Assembly (NCBI GenBank): GCA_947089135.1
Contig: CAMUJF010000021.1
Coordinates: 1-46,639, forward strand
Direction of reading: 5' to 3'
DNA length: 46,639 nt
Origin: an uncultured Clostridia bacterium
Lineage (GTDB): Bacteria; Bacillota; Clostridia; Oscillospirales; Ruminococcaceae
Under the pieces are notes generated by a model. The model made no database searches. It was not told the DNA's origin and saw nothing but the letters and a program-made list of their open reading frames with translations. How positions within the stretch are numbered: position 1 is the stretch's first letter; each line of letters starts with the position of its first letter. The position numbers were made by a program, and so were the translations under genes. This document shows positions 14,918 to 23,992 of the stretch, one piece after another.

Positions 14918-16171
14918 ATGTACAACGATATTATGGATACTATCGGCTTCGTAGCCGCCGCCGATCCCGAAGTGGGAGAAGGCATGAAAAAAGAGCTTGC
15001 GCGCCAACGCAGGAATCTGGAGCTTATCGCAAGCGAAAACCTTGTTTCTCCTGCGGTAATGGCGGCTATGGGGTCTGTCCTTACAAATAAATACGCCGAG
15101 GGATATCCCTCAAAGCGTTATTACGGCGGCTGTCAGTGCGTCGATATTGTGGAAAATATTGCCATAGACCGCGCTAAAAAGCTGTTCGGAGCAGGTTTTG
15201 CAAACGTTCAGGCACATTCGGGAGCGCAGGCTAACACAGCTGTGTATTTTGCCCTCCTCGAACCGGGAGATACCGTTCTCGGTATGAGCCTTGCCCACGG
15301 CGGACACCTTACTCATGGCTCTCCGGTAAATCTTTCAGGCAAATATTTCAACTTTGTTTCATACGGTCTCGGCGACGATGAGACTATCGATTACAATAAG
15401 GTGGAGGCTCTTGCAAAGGCTAACAAGCCCAAGCTTATCGTAGCGGGAGCTTCAGCATATCCGAGAATTATTGATTTCCCTAAGCTTCGTGAAATTGCCG
15501 ATTCGGTAGGCGCGTACCTTATGGTGGATATGGCTCACATCGCGGGACTCGTTGCCTCGGGAGTACACCCAACGCCAGTACCATATGCACACGTTACGAC
15601 AACGACTACCCATAAGACTTTGAGAGGCCCTAGAGGCGGACTTATCCTCACTAACGACGAGGAACTTGCAAAAAAGATAAACAAGGCTGTTTTTCCCGGC
15701 ATACAGGGCGGACCCCTTATGCACGTTATCGCTTCAAAGGCGGTATGCTTCGGCGAGGCTCTCAAGCCCGAATTCAAGGAGTACGGCAAAAAGGTAGTGG
15801 AAAACGCTCAGGCTCTTGCAAAGGGGCTTGTGAACAGAGGCTTTAACCTTGTTTCGGGAGGTACGGACAATCACCTTATGCTGGTCGACCTCCGTCCCTT
15901 TGATATCACGGGCAAGGAGCTTGAACGCCGTCTGGACGAGGTTTACATTACCGTAAACAAAAACGCCATACCAAACGATCCGCAGAGTCCATTTATCACA
16001 AGCGGCGTGAGAATAGGCACTCCTGCTGTAACGAGCAGAGGTCTTGGCGTTGACGATATGGAAAAGATCGCTGAGTACATTTACCTTACCGCAAAGGATT
16101 TCGAGGGCAAAGCCGACGAAATAAGAGCGGGCGTTAACGAGATCTGCGCTAAGTATCCTCTTTATGAATAA
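14918..16171 (+). CDS. glyA: Serine hydroxymethyltransferase
   Basis: A PLP enzyme that converts serine plus tetrahydrofolate to glycine plus 5,10-methylene-tetrahydrofolate, the main one-carbon source of the cell. Family segments include LIASENLVSPAV near the N-terminus, SGAQANTAVY, MAHIAGLVASG, and the PLP-lysine loop TTTTHKTLRGPRGG. The 417-residue length is standard for the bacterial enzyme. AAAGGAG precedes the ATG. It appears to be transcribed from its own promoter. Confidence 0.98.
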   Translation: MYNDIMDTIGFVAAADPEVGEGMKKELARQRRNLELIASENLVSPAVMAAMGSVLTNKYAEGYPSKRYYGGCQCVDIVENIAIDRAKKLFGAGFANVQAHSGAQANTAVYFALLEPGDTVLGMSLAHGGHLTHGSPVNLSGKYFNFVSYGLGDDETIDYNKVEALAKANKPKLIVAGASAYPRIIDFPKLREIADSVGAYLMVDMAHIAGLVASGVHPTPVPYAHVTTTTTHKTLRGPRGGLILTNDEELAKKINKAVFPGIQGGPLMHVIASKAVCFGEALKPEFKEYGKKVVENAQALAKGLVNRGFNLVSGGTDNHLMLVDLRPFDITGKELERRLDEVYITVNKNAIPNDPQSPFITSGVRIGTPAVTSRGLGVDDMEKIAEYIYLTAKDFEGKADEIRAGVNEICAKYPLYE

Positions 16172-16186
16172 TTTTCCATTATCTTT

Positions 16187-16214
16187 CCGCAAGCCGTACA
16201 ATTGCGGTTTGCGG
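16187..16214 (+). other. Hairpin after glyA
   Basis: A 10-bp stem with one G-T pair, CCGCAAGCCG (16187-16196) with CGGTTTGCGG (16205-16214). There is no T-tract, so it may be a processing or stability hairpin rather than a terminator. Confidence 0.4.
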
Positions 16215-16235
16215 ACAAATGGGCGGTGAAGCTTA

Positions 16236-17378
16236 ATGTCCGATATTGAAAATATTGATACAAATAAAACGGAAGAAGTTTCCGAAACAAATGCGAAGCT
16301 TACTTCCGATTTTAAGCAGTATCTTAAGGATAAAATAAAAGCCGAGATATCTTCATGGAACAAAAGGGATATCTACGCGGTCTATATAGGAGTGTCGGAA
16401 AACAACGTTGTTGACGAGCCGTTGGGTATGCCGTTTCTGCTTGAGATAGGCTTCGGCTTCGGCGGCAGACGGAGTTGGCATCTTGCCGCGGTTGGCAACG
16501 GTTCGGAAAAATACCTTATCGAGACCCCCGAAGAGCGGGACGGACTTGTCAGCTGGCTGAAAGGCATGGGTGTCGGGAATATCGGCTATGAGGACAAGGA
16601 CAGTATGTACAACGATAAAATGGAGTACATAGGCAAGGGGCCGGGCGGTATGTACGAAACGCTTCAGGCGATCGTTGGTATTTTTAAGGAGCTTTTTGGC
16701 GAGGGATTTATTTCTGAAAAATTCGGAAAAAATATTCCGGTCATATTCGATAACCTTGAAACGGCTTGGTACTGTATCGAGGCGACGGAGAACGCCAATC
16801 CCGAGGGTATTGCCGATGAATTCCTTACCAAAATGCGCGCTGCCGCAGGGGCTGCCGGGGAAATGTTCAAAGTTCCGCTGCCAATGCTGTTTATCGGCAG
16901 CGTCATACGAGCGGCAGCGTTTTTTCCCTGCGCTCTTTTTGCTGCAATCATGACGCTTATCGCAGGCGGAATATATATCCCGTTCACGATCGGCGGTGCT
17001 GTAAAGGCAACAATAGAGGCTTTGGTGATACTGAAAAGAATAATTTACTGCATAGGTCTAAGGAAAACGTTAGGTAATGCTGACGGAGAGGAACAGACTT
17101 CAGAGCCTGAGCCTGTCCTGCGGCTCGTACTGCTTACGGCTGCGGATATCGCTGCTGCGGCTGTTGTGCTGTTCTCCTGTATGATAATTCCGGAAAAGGC
17201 GGCTGCGGCTGTATGCGTGCTGGGCGCCGCGGTATATGCCGTTATAGACAGCTTACGGCTTCGCTCGGCAAATAAGAAGCTTTTTACAGAGCGCGGCTCG
17301 GAGCTTGCAAAGATATTTCCCGCTGTGCAGGAGGCTGCGGACGCTGATGATAACAGTACCGAAAATAAAAGTGAATAG
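16236..17378 (+). CDS. Membrane protein of unknown function
   Basis: I do not recognise this 380-residue protein. Residues 1-200 look soluble, with a charged N-terminus and a Gly/Phe-rich stretch (LLEIGFGFGGRRSWH near 67-81). Two hydrophobic hairpins follow, at about 215-262 and 287-330, then a charged, Asp/Glu-rich tail. So it is probably a cytosolic domain anchored by about four membrane segments. GGTGAAG precedes the ATG. It lies 64 nt after glyA and 75 nt before rarA in the same direction. That gap contains a G+C-rich hairpin (about 17384-17418), so co-transcription with rarA is uncertain. Confidence 0.8.
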   Translation: MSDIENIDTNKTEEVSETNAKLTSDFKQYLKDKIKAEISSWNKRDIYAVYIGVSENNVVDEPLGMPFLLEIGFGFGGRRSWHLAAVGNGSEKYLIETPEERDGLVSWLKGMGVGNIGYEDKDSMYNDKMEYIGKGPGGMYETLQAIVGIFKELFGEGFISEKFGKNIPVIFDNLETAWYCIEATENANPEGIADEFLTKMRAAAGAAGEMFKVPLPMLFIGSVIRAAAFFPCALFAAIMTLIAGGIYIPFTIGGAVKATIEALVILKRIIYCIGLRKTLGNADGEEQTSEPEPVLRLVLLTAADIAAAAVVLFSCMIIPEKAAAAVCVLGAAVYAVIDSLRLRSANKKLFTERGSELAKIFPAVQEAADADDNSTENKSE

Positions 17379-17453
17379 TTATGGAGGGGCAAGAGGCGAA
17401 GGTCTCCTGCCCTCAGTGTCTTAATTCTTAAATAAATAGTAGGAAGTGTTGAT

Positions 17454-18728
17454 ATGAACGCCCCTCTTGCGGACAGGATACGTCCGAAAACTCTTGACGA
17501 CGTTGTGGGACAGTCCCACATTTTGGGCGAGGGAAAGCCCCTGCGGCGCATAATCGAAAACGGACAGATACCAAATATGATCTTCTACGGAAGTTCGGGA
17601 GTAGGCAAAACAACAGTCGCGCGCATAATTGCCGAAAATACCCATATGAAGCTTCACAAGCTGAACGGCACTTCCGCGTCCATTTCCGATATCAAGGACG
17701 TTATTGCCGATACCAATACTTTGGACGGCGTTAACGGCGTGCTGCTTTATCTGGACGAAATACAGTACCTCAACAAAAAGCAGCAGCAGTCTCTGTTGGA
17801 ATACATTGAGAACGGACAGATAACCCTTATCGCCTCCACGACCGAGAACCCGTATTTTTACGTCTATAACGCCATAATCAGCCGCTCAACGGTATTTGAG
17901 TTCAAGCCCATAACCGCCGAGGAGCTTATGCCCGCAATCAGCAGAGCGTTCCGCATTGCGGCGGACGAGCTCGGCATAAAGGTCAAGGTCGAAAAGGGGG
18001 CGGTGGAGCACATCGCCCGAGGCTGCGGGGGAGACGTGCGGAAATCCATAAACACCGCGGAGCTTTGCGTCTTGTCGGCGGCAAGCGGAGCGAGTGAGAT
18101 AGTCATAAAAAAAGAGACCGCCGAAGCTCTGACCCAGCGCAGCAATATGCGCTACGACCGCGACGGCGATTCCCATTATGATATCTTGTCGGCGCTTCAT
18201 AAGTCCGTGCGTGGCTCGGACGAAAACGCAGCCCTTCACTACGCCGCAAGGCTTATCGAGGCTGGGGACATTATTTCGCTTTCCAGACGGCTTTTGTGTA
18301 TAGCAGCCGAGGACATAGGTCTTGCATACCCGCAGGCTATACCTATCGTAAAGGCCTGCGTTGACAGTGCGCTTCAGCTTGGTTTGCCCGAAGCGCGGCT
18401 TCCGCTTGCGGAAGCGGTCATACTGCTTGCTACGGCTCCCAAATCCAATTCAGGCATCAACGCTATTGACGCCGCTCTGGAGGACGTTCGCACCAAAGAA
18501 TGCGGCGATTTCCCGCGGCATTTGCAGAATAAGCATTATGACGGAGAGGGCGCGGCGGTAAGAGGACAGCATTACCTGTATCCGCATAATTTCCCCAATC
18601 ATTACGTTGAGCAGCAGTATCTTCCCGATCCGATCAAGGACAGGGTGTACTATGAATACGGCGACAATAAGACCGAACAGACTGCAAAGCAGTACTGGCA
18701 GAAGATAAAAAAAGGCGGCGATCAGTAA
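17454..18728 (+). CDS. rarA: Replication-associated recombination protein A (AAA+ ATPase)
   Basis: RarA/MgsA (WRNIP1 family) is a clamp-loader-like AAA+ ATPase that acts at stalled replication forks. The N-terminus PLADRIRPKTLDDVVGQ is the family signature, Walker A is GSSGVGKTT at about 45-53, Walker B is LLYLDEIQ near 99-106, and the sensor-1/arginine-finger region IASTTENP...RSTVFEF follows. The C-terminal half holds the tetramerisation domain with KSNSGINAIDAAL and PRHLQNKHYDG. At 424 residues it is of full length. AGGAAGTG precedes the ATG. Confidence 0.96.
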   Translation: MNAPLADRIRPKTLDDVVGQSHILGEGKPLRRIIENGQIPNMIFYGSSGVGKTTVARIIAENTHMKLHKLNGTSASISDIKDVIADTNTLDGVNGVLLYLDEIQYLNKKQQQSLLEYIENGQITLIASTTENPYFYVYNAIISRSTVFEFKPITAEELMPAISRAFRIAADELGIKVKVEKGAVEHIARGCGGDVRKSINTAELCVLSAASGASEIVIKKETAEALTQRSNMRYDRDGDSHYDILSALHKSVRGSDENAALHYAARLIEAGDIISLSRRLLCIAAEDIGLAYPQAIPIVKACVDSALQLGLPEARLPLAEAVILLATAPKSNSGINAIDAALEDVRTKECGDFPRHLQNKHYDGEGAAVRGQHYLYPHNFPNHYVEQQYLPDPIKDRVYYEYGDNKTEQTAKQYWQKIKKGGDQ

Positions 18729-18736
18729 AAGCTTGA

Positions 18737-18755
18737 GGGCGGAGGATTCCCGCCC
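18737..18755. terminator. Weak G+C hairpin between convergent rarA and S1 genes
   Basis: GGGCGG (18737-18742) pairs with CCGCCC (18750-18755) across a 7-nt loop. T-tracts are poor on both strands, so this is a possible bidirectional terminator only. Confidence 0.35.
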
Positions 18756-18812
18756 GATTGTTCCGTGACTCCGTGACGCGGTTTTGCAGGACAGGAAAAC
18801 GTTCCCCTGCGG

Positions 18813-19739
18813 TCAGAATCTGCTTTCGATCAGCTTGGCTGACGAATCGGGAGAATATTTCCAGTAGGACAGCCGTCCCTCCGTGATAAAGTATTCGGGA
18901 GGACGGTGAATGTCCGCGCCGCTGAAAACGTCCACAATAATGAGCTTGACCTTCATTTTTTCGGGAATGAGAGCCTTTATGTAAACGCTTGCGTTCTGAC
19001 CTACGGACACGCCCTCTTTCGGTTCGGCGAGCCCGGCCAGATTGGGTGCAAGCTCAACGAAAATGCCGTAATCTTCAACGCTCCGTATCACGCCCGAAAC
19101 GGTCTCCCCGTAGTTGAAGCGGGCGGCGTTTTCCTCCCATGTACCAAGCAGCTCCTTGTGGGAGAGCCATACCCTGCCTCCGCTTACGTCCTTTATGACC
19201 ACGTGAATATCCTGACCCGCCCGGAAGCGGTCGGAGGGGTGGGATATTCTCGATATTGAGATTGCGTCTATGGGTATAAGCGACGGAATACCGCAGCCTA
19301 TGTCCACAAAAGCGCCGAACTGTTCGAGATGAGTTACCTTGGCGGGAATTATATCTCCCGGAGACAGACAGGAGATAAATCTTTCCATGCATTCCTCTTG
19401 GACCTCGCGTCGGGAAAGTACGGCGGTATAGCTTCCCGAATCGTTTTTCATAAGCTGCTTTACCTTGAAGCATACGGGCTTGTTTACCCTTGTAATAAGG
19501 GCGATATCCTTTGTGGAACCGTCGGCTATGCCGAGCGCGCCTTCCTCGTGGTAAATTATTCCCGAACAGTTTGCGCAGGGAAGCTCCACATGGAGATTAT
19601 GACCGCTGTCGCACATAGTTACCCGCGCTTCGAGTATCTTTTCCTGAGCCATAGCCTCCTGCAAGGCGAAAATGGATTTTATGCTGTTCTGATTGTCGGG
19701 CGACATAAAAAGCGCGCCCTCCGGATAGTAATTGTTCAT
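18813..19739 (-). CDS. S1-domain RNA-binding protein (ribosomal protein S1-like)
   Basis: A 308-residue protein with a divergent N-terminal OB segment (about 35-110) and two clear S1 repeats: GDIIPAKVTHLEQFGAFVDI (about 132-200) and GETVSGVIRSVEDYGIFVEL (about 216-285). It binds single-stranded RNA and probably aids translation or mRNA turnover, as the short S1-like proteins of Clostridia do; it is much shorter than the six-domain E. coli S1. GGGAGG precedes the ATG. A perfect hairpin lies in its 5' leader. Assignment as the true ribosomal S1 is uncertain. Confidence 0.87.
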   Translation of the reverse strand: MNNYYPEGALFMSPDNQNSIKSIFALQEAMAQEKILEARVTMCDSGHNLHVELPCANCSGIIYHEEGALGIADGSTKDIALITRVNKPVCFKVKQLMKNDSGSYTAVLSRREVQEECMERFISCLSPGDIIPAKVTHLEQFGAFVDIGCGIPSLIPIDAISISRISHPSDRFRAGQDIHVVIKDVSGGRVWLSHKELLGTWEENAARFNYGETVSGVIRSVEDYGIFVELAPNLAGLAEPKEGVSVGQNASVYIKALIPEKMKVKLIIVDVFSGADIHRPPEYFITEGRLSYWKYSPDSSAKLIESRF

Positions 19740-19762
19740 TTTGTACCTCCCGAGTTTTGATC

Positions 19763-19788
19763 CCGCTGTCCAATTGTCCGGACAGCGG
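19763..19788 (-). other. Leader hairpin upstream of the S1-domain gene
   Basis: A perfect 9-bp stem CCGCTGTCC / GGACAGCGG with an 8-nt loop stands 24 nt before the start codon, just 5' of the ribosome binding site and not followed by T. It suggests post-transcriptional control (inference). Confidence 0.5.
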
Positions 19789-19852
19789 TATGATTGAATT
19801 TTATCCGCTTTTCAATCTTATGCGGAGGTCAAAACCGATATTCTATAATATT

Positions 19853-20200
19853 TTATAATTTGGAAATGTTTCTGCCACCGTGCGCGATGATAAGCTTTGA
19901 TACTACGGGGTACTCCTCTTTTCGGCAGACAACCTCAAGTATATGGTCGTTGTGCAGATAGTCGGCCTGATGTCCGTCGTCCTCGCTGGGTGAAAAGGCT
20001 ATGGGAGTGTAAACGGGCATTGAGTAAGTCGGCGTTGAAGATATCACGTTAAAGGACGAAAAAACATTCAGCCCAAGGTCTCCGCTGACCGGGTACAGCT
20101 CCTTTGTCTCGACTGAGGAAAGAGGGGATAAGGCTCTTTTGATGGCTCCCGCGGCAAAATCCGCGCTGTCCGGGGAGTCGAAGCTTGCGATTATTTTCAT
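19853..20200 (-). CDS. Small conserved-looking protein, function unknown
   Basis: A 115-residue soluble protein that I do not recognise. It opens with a beta strand, MKIIASF, followed by an acidic helix (SPDSADFAAGAIKRAL), a Ser/Pro-rich middle (VFSSFNVISSTPTYSMPVY), and a second alpha/beta unit (HILEVVCRKEEYPVVSKLIIAHGGRNI), resembling a small ferredoxin-like sandwich. AAAGGAAA precedes the ATG at usual spacing. It is upstream of and co-directional with the S1-domain gene (113 nt) and divergent from the DUF951 gene. Confidence 0.78.
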   Translation of the reverse strand: MKIIASFDSPDSADFAAGAIKRALSPLSSVETKELYPVSGDLGLNVFSSFNVISSTPTYSMPVYTPIAFSPSEDDGHQADYLHNDHILEVVCRKEEYPVVSKLIIAHGGRNISKL

Positions 20201-20312
20201 GGGTATTTTCCTTTCTTTTTGGAATAATTTGTGCAGATTGCTTAGTTTTCGGCGTGTTTTTCACGTCTTTGTATAGTTTGTATAAAATTTCTGAAAATAT
20301 TGATGAAAATAA

Positions 20313-20342
20313 TTGCCTTTGCGTTGTAAAATGTGGTATAAT
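20313..20342 (+). promoter_or_regulatory. Promoter of the DUF951-prfA group
   Basis: TTGCCT (20313-20318), 18-nt spacer, TATAAT (20337-20342), 36 nt before the DUF951 start. Confidence 0.7.
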
Positions 20343-20378
20343 ACTTGTGATTGCTGATAATTTTGAAAGGATATTTTT

Positions 20379-20573
20379 ATGGACATTCGCCCGTCTGATA
20401 TATTGACAATGAAAAAAAAGCACCCCTGCGGCAGTTCCCGTATGCTCGTTTTAAGATCGGGAATGGATTTTAAACTCAGGTGCGAGGGCTGCGGACACGA
20501 ATTTATGGTTCCCAGAAGCAAGATTGAAAAAAATATTAAGTCAGTGGAACGTCCTGCCGACGGGGAATCTTAG
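20379..20573 (+). CDS. DUF951 small zinc-ribbon-like protein
   Basis: A 64-residue protein of the DUF951 family, widespread and uncharacterised in Firmicutes. KKKHPCGS and RCEGCGHEFMVPRSK supply three cysteines in C...C-x2-C order, and HPCG plus the C-terminal pair could bind zinc. AAAGGAT precedes the ATG. In other Firmicutes this family often sits near replication or chromosome-partition genes (general knowledge); here it heads the group leading to prfA. Confidence 0.9.
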   Translation: MDIRPSDILTMKKKHPCGSSRMLVLRSGMDFKLRCEGCGHEFMVPRSKIEKNIKSVERPADGES

Positions 20574-20621
20574 CGTCCTCATACACTTTAATCGAATTTA
20601 AGTGCAGGAGGAATAACCGCA

Positions 20622-21707
20622 ATGTTTGAAAAATTAAAGCTCACGGAGCAAAAATACGAGGAGATCAGCCAAAAACTTACCGATATGGAGGTCATCAGCG
20701 ATAACAAGCTTTATACCTCGCTGATGAAAGAATATAAAAATCTTACGCCGATAGTGGATAAGTATCGCGAGTACGTTAAGTGCAAAAAGACAATGGAAGA
20801 CGCCAAGGAACTTCTGGACGAGGCCGGTGGCGACAGGGAGATGAAAGAGCTTGCCCAGCTCGAATTTGACGAGAGCAGGGAAACTTTGGAAACGTTAGGC
20901 GAAGAGCTTAAAATATTGCTGCTCCCCAAAGATCCTAACGATGATAAGAACGTTATCATAGAAATACGCGGCGGCGCGGGCGGCGAGGAGGCTTCGCTTT
21001 TTGCAGGTTCTCTTTTCCGTATGTATACTATGTACGCCGAAGCACGCCGCTGGAAAACAGAAATACTGAATGCTAACGAGACGGAGCTTGGCGGCTTCAA
21101 GGAGGTAAGCTTCTCTATCGAGGGCGAGGGGGCGTATTCGCGCTTTAAATACGAAAGCGGTGTACACCGTGTCCAGAGAGTTCCCGAGACTGAATCCCAG
21201 GGGCGTATCCATACATCTACGGTAACGGTGGCTGTTCTTGCGGAGGCCGACGAGGTGGAACTGGAAATAAACCCCACGGATTTGAAAATTGACGTTTTCC
21301 GCGCTTCGGGAGCAGGAGGTCAGCACATCAACAAAACCGAATCGGCGGTACGCATAACTCATCTTCCTACGGGAGTGGTAGTTGAGTGTCAGGACGAGCG
21401 CAGCCAGCACAAGAACAAGGACAAGGCGATGAAAATTCTGCGGTCGAGACTTTATGAGGCTTTGCTGGAGGAGCAGAACGACAAGATCGCTTCGGAAAGA
21501 AAATCCCAGGTGGGTACGGGAAACCGCTCCGAGAGGATAAGAACGTATAATTTTCCCGAAAGCCGCGTTACCGACCACAGGATCGGTCTTACGCTCTATC
21601 GGCTTGAATATATTTTAAACGGCAATCTGGACGAGGTGATCGACGCTCTCGCCACTGCCGATCAGGCTGCGAAGCTTGCGTCGCAGTTTACCCGGGAGGA
21701 CGCATAA
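20622..21707 (+). CDS. prfA: Peptide chain release factor 1
   Basis: RF1 reads UAA and UAG stop codons and releases the finished peptide. The GGQ motif is in GAGGQHINKTESAVR (about 228-242), the codon-reading P-x-T motif is PETESQGRIH, and the N-terminal helical domain and the GGAGGEEASLFAG segment are typical. The RF1-type tripeptide and an uninterrupted frame exclude RF2. The 361-residue length is standard. GGAGG precedes the ATG. The next gene, tsaC, starts 3 nt after the stop, so they form an operon. Confidence 0.97.
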   Translation: MFEKLKLTEQKYEEISQKLTDMEVISDNKLYTSLMKEYKNLTPIVDKYREYVKCKKTMEDAKELLDEAGGDREMKELAQLEFDESRETLETLGEELKILLLPKDPNDDKNVIIEIRGGAGGEEASLFAGSLFRMYTMYAEARRWKTEILNANETELGGFKEVSFSIEGEGAYSRFKYESGVHRVQRVPETESQGRIHTSTVTVAVLAEADEVELEINPTDLKIDVFRASGAGGQHINKTESAVRITHLPTGVVVECQDERSQHKNKDKAMKILRSRLYEALLEEQNDKIASERKSQVGTGNRSERIRTYNFPESRVTDHRIGLTLYRLEYILNGNLDEVIDALATADQAAKLASQFTREDA

Positions 21708-21710
21708 GAG

Positions 21711-22724
21711 GTGGACTTTAATACAAAGCTTTTGGGTACGTCGGAGGAGGAGCTTCGGTACGCTGCGGGACTTCTTGCCCGCGGCGAGATAATTGGTATG
21801 CCGACAGAGACGGTGTACGGTCTTGCTGCCGACGCGGAAAATCCAAGAGCGGTTGAGAAAATTTTTGCGGCAAAGGGCAGACCCCAGGACAACCCGCTTA
21901 TCGTTCATATCGCTGATATCGGTCAGCTTGAGGAGTACGCTCACAGTATTCCCGATATAGCCTACAGGCTTGCGGAAAAATTCTGGCCCGGACCATTGAC
22001 TATGGTTCTGCCCAAAAAAAATATAGTTCCCGATATTACGAGCGCGGGACTGAATACGGTGGGTATCCGTATGCCCTGTCACGATGCGGCGAGAAGTCTT
22101 ATCCGTTTAAGCGGAAAGGCGTTGGCTGCTCCGTCGGCAAATCTTTCGGGAAGTCCAAGTCCCACGGAGGCGGCTCACGTTATGGCGGATATGCGGGGAC
22201 GCATTCCTGCGGTCGTGGACGGCGGAAGCTGTCCGGTAGGAGTGGAGAGTACTGTAATTTCCTTTAAGGGGGACGCGGTAAGGATACTCAGACCGGGGTT
22301 CGTTTCGGCTGAGGAGCTGTCCGAATTGGCTGATGTCATTTGCGACAGGCACATAACCGAAGCCGCCGCAGAGGGGGAGAAGGTGCTTTCTCCCGGAATG
22401 AAGTATAAGCATTATTCGCCGAAAGCAAATGTTACCATAGTTGACGGAAGCGAGGCGCAGTTTCTTGATTATGTCAATCACCGCGGCGGAGACGGAGTGT
22501 GCGCGATGATATTCGGCAGCGAGGCTGACGGGTGCATGATACCTTATATCACCTACGGAGTCACCTCCGAGGAACAGGCGGCAAACCTTTTTGCGGTGCT
22601 GAGAAAGCTTGATGATATCGAGTCGGAGCAAGTTTATGCCCGTATGCCGTCAACGGATGGCGTGGGACTTGCGGTCTATAACCGTTTGCTGAGGGCGGCG
22701 GGATTTGAGGTCGTCAGGCTTTAG
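21711..22724 (+). CDS. tsaC: L-threonylcarbamoyladenylate synthase (long Sua5 form)
   Basis: This enzyme makes threonylcarbamoyl-AMP from threonine, bicarbonate and ATP, the first step of t6A modification at tRNA position 37. The YrdC domain carries IGMPTETVYGLAADA, the KGRPQDNPLIVHI segment and APSANLSGSPSPT; residues about 205-337 form the extra Sua5 domain (SPGMKYKHYSPKA linker). It starts with GTG 21711, with GGGAGG 12 nt upstream. tsaB and tsaE, which use its product, are encoded elsewhere in the window (34583-35666). The classical prfA partner prmC is absent here. Confidence 0.95.
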   Translation: MDFNTKLLGTSEEELRYAAGLLARGEIIGMPTETVYGLAADAENPRAVEKIFAAKGRPQDNPLIVHIADIGQLEEYAHSIPDIAYRLAEKFWPGPLTMVLPKKNIVPDITSAGLNTVGIRMPCHDAARSLIRLSGKALAAPSANLSGSPSPTEAAHVMADMRGRIPAVVDGGSCPVGVESTVISFKGDAVRILRPGFVSAEELSELADVICDRHITEAAAEGEKVLSPGMKYKHYSPKANVTIVDGSEAQFLDYVNHRGGDGVCAMIFGSEADGCMIPYITYGVTSEEQAANLFAVLRKLDDIESEQVYARMPSTDGVGLAVYNRLLRAAGFEVVRL

Positions 22725-22792
22725 ACGGCTTTGAGATTTGCATATGGAACGGAAAATTTGACAAGATCAAAAACATGAAAGGAATGGAAAGT

Positions 22793-23416
22793 ATGAGCGA
22801 GTCAGCCGGTGCGGCTGTAATTGGTCTGACGGGGCAGAGCGGCGCGGGAAAGACAACTGTATGTAAGGTATTTGACGAAAAAGGATTTGCTGTGATCAAT
22901 GCGGATACGATCGCCCGAATTATTATGGAAAAGGATTCTCCCTGCCTTGCGGAGGTAACAGAGTGCTTCGGAAACGGCATTTTGCTGGAGGACGGCAGTC
23001 TTAACAGGAAGAAGCTGGCGGATATTGTTTTCGGGGATCATGAAAAGCTTATGCAGCTTAACGCAATAAGCTATCCTTACATAACTTCGGAAATTCTGAG
23101 GATGATAAACAAGTACCGCGATGAAAACAAAAGATATGTTCTTATCGACGCGCCCACGCTTTTTGAGAGCAGAGCGGACGATTTCTGCGACCTTATCATA
23201 AGCGTTACCGCCTCCGAAAATCTCAGGCGGGAAAGGATAGCCGCAAGGGACGGTCTTACCGATGAGCAGATCAGCGAGAGGTTTTCCTCCCAGCATACCG
23301 AGGAGTTTTTCATAAACCATTCCGATTTTATAATAAAGAACAACAACTCCGTCGAGGAACTTATTGAAAAGGCGGAGGAGGTTGCCGAAAAAGTCAAGGA
23401 GTACTACAATGCTTAA
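22793..23416 (+). CDS. coaE: Dephospho-CoA kinase
   Basis: Catalyses the last step of coenzyme A synthesis, phosphorylating the 3'-hydroxyl of dephospho-CoA. Walker A is GLTGQSGAGKTT (about 11-22), the substrate loop INADTIAR follows, and the LID region with LRRERIAARDG and the C-terminal IIKNNNSVEEL segment complete the fold. ATG 22793 is preferred because AAAGGAA is 8 nt before it; ATGs at 22775 and 22784 precede or touch that site. The stop overlaps the next start by 8 nt. Confidence 0.95.
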   Translation: MSESAGAAVIGLTGQSGAGKTTVCKVFDEKGFAVINADTIARIIMEKDSPCLAEVTECFGNGILLEDGSLNRKKLADIVFGDHEKLMQLNAISYPYITSEILRMINKYRDENKRYVLIDAPTLFESRADDFCDLIISVTASENLRRERIAARDGLTDEQISERFSSQHTEEFFINHSDFIIKNNNSVEELIEKAEEVAEKVKEYYNA

Positions 23417-23969
23417 AAAGCTTGGCGGTTTTCTCATTATCGTTCTGGTGGGACTGATCATATGGGCAGTATGCAATATGGAGGGGCTCAGCAAAAAATA
23501 CGTCTATCCTGTTGAGTACAGCGATCTGGTGGAAACTGCTTCTATTGAAACGGGAATAGATAAGTATCTTATCTACGCCGTTATAAGGACGGAAAGCAAT
23601 TTTGACGCGGAAGCTGAGTCGGAGGTCGGAGCTCGTGGACTTATGCAGCTTATGGAGGACGCGTTCGACTGGGTAAAATTCCGTATGGAGGACGACCGCA
23701 GCGTTACCTACGACGATATGTACGATCCGGGCTATAATATAGAGTACGGCAGCTTTCTTTTAAAGCTTCTTTACGAGGAGTACGGCGAAGAGAGGACGGC
23801 TCTTGCGGCGTACCATTCGGGCAGGGGAAGCGTTAACGGCTGGCTGGAGGACAAAAATTACAGTTCGGACGGAAAAACTCTTGACAAGATACCCTCGGAT
23901 ACCACGGAACACTACGTAAAAAAGGTTATGACGGCTTACGAGGGGTATACTAATTTATACGATAATTAA
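23409..23969 (+). CDS. Membrane-anchored lytic transglycosylase (Slt/GH23-like)
   Basis: A 186-residue murein-cleaving enzyme with one N-terminal signal-anchor helix (GGFLIIVLVGLIIWAV, about 5-20) and an outside SLT domain. The catalytic Glu is in RTESNFDAEAES, followed by VGARGLMQLM and the AYHSGRGSVNGWL motif, where His replaces the usual Asn of AYNAG. It should cut peptidoglycan glycan strands with formation of 1,6-anhydro ends. GGAG lies 7 nt before ATG 23409; longer in-frame starts lie inside coaE. Overlap of 8 nt with coaE implies translational coupling. Confidence 0.92.
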   Translation: MLKKLGGFLIIVLVGLIIWAVCNMEGLSKKYVYPVEYSDLVETASIETGIDKYLIYAVIRTESNFDAEAESEVGARGLMQLMEDAFDWVKFRMEDDRSVTYDDMYDPGYNIEYGSFLLKLLYEEYGEERTALAAYHSGRGSVNGWLEDKNYSSDGKTLDKIPSDTTEHYVKKVMTAYEGYTNLYDN

Positions 23970-23992
23970 TTACACGAAAGGATCGATATATT

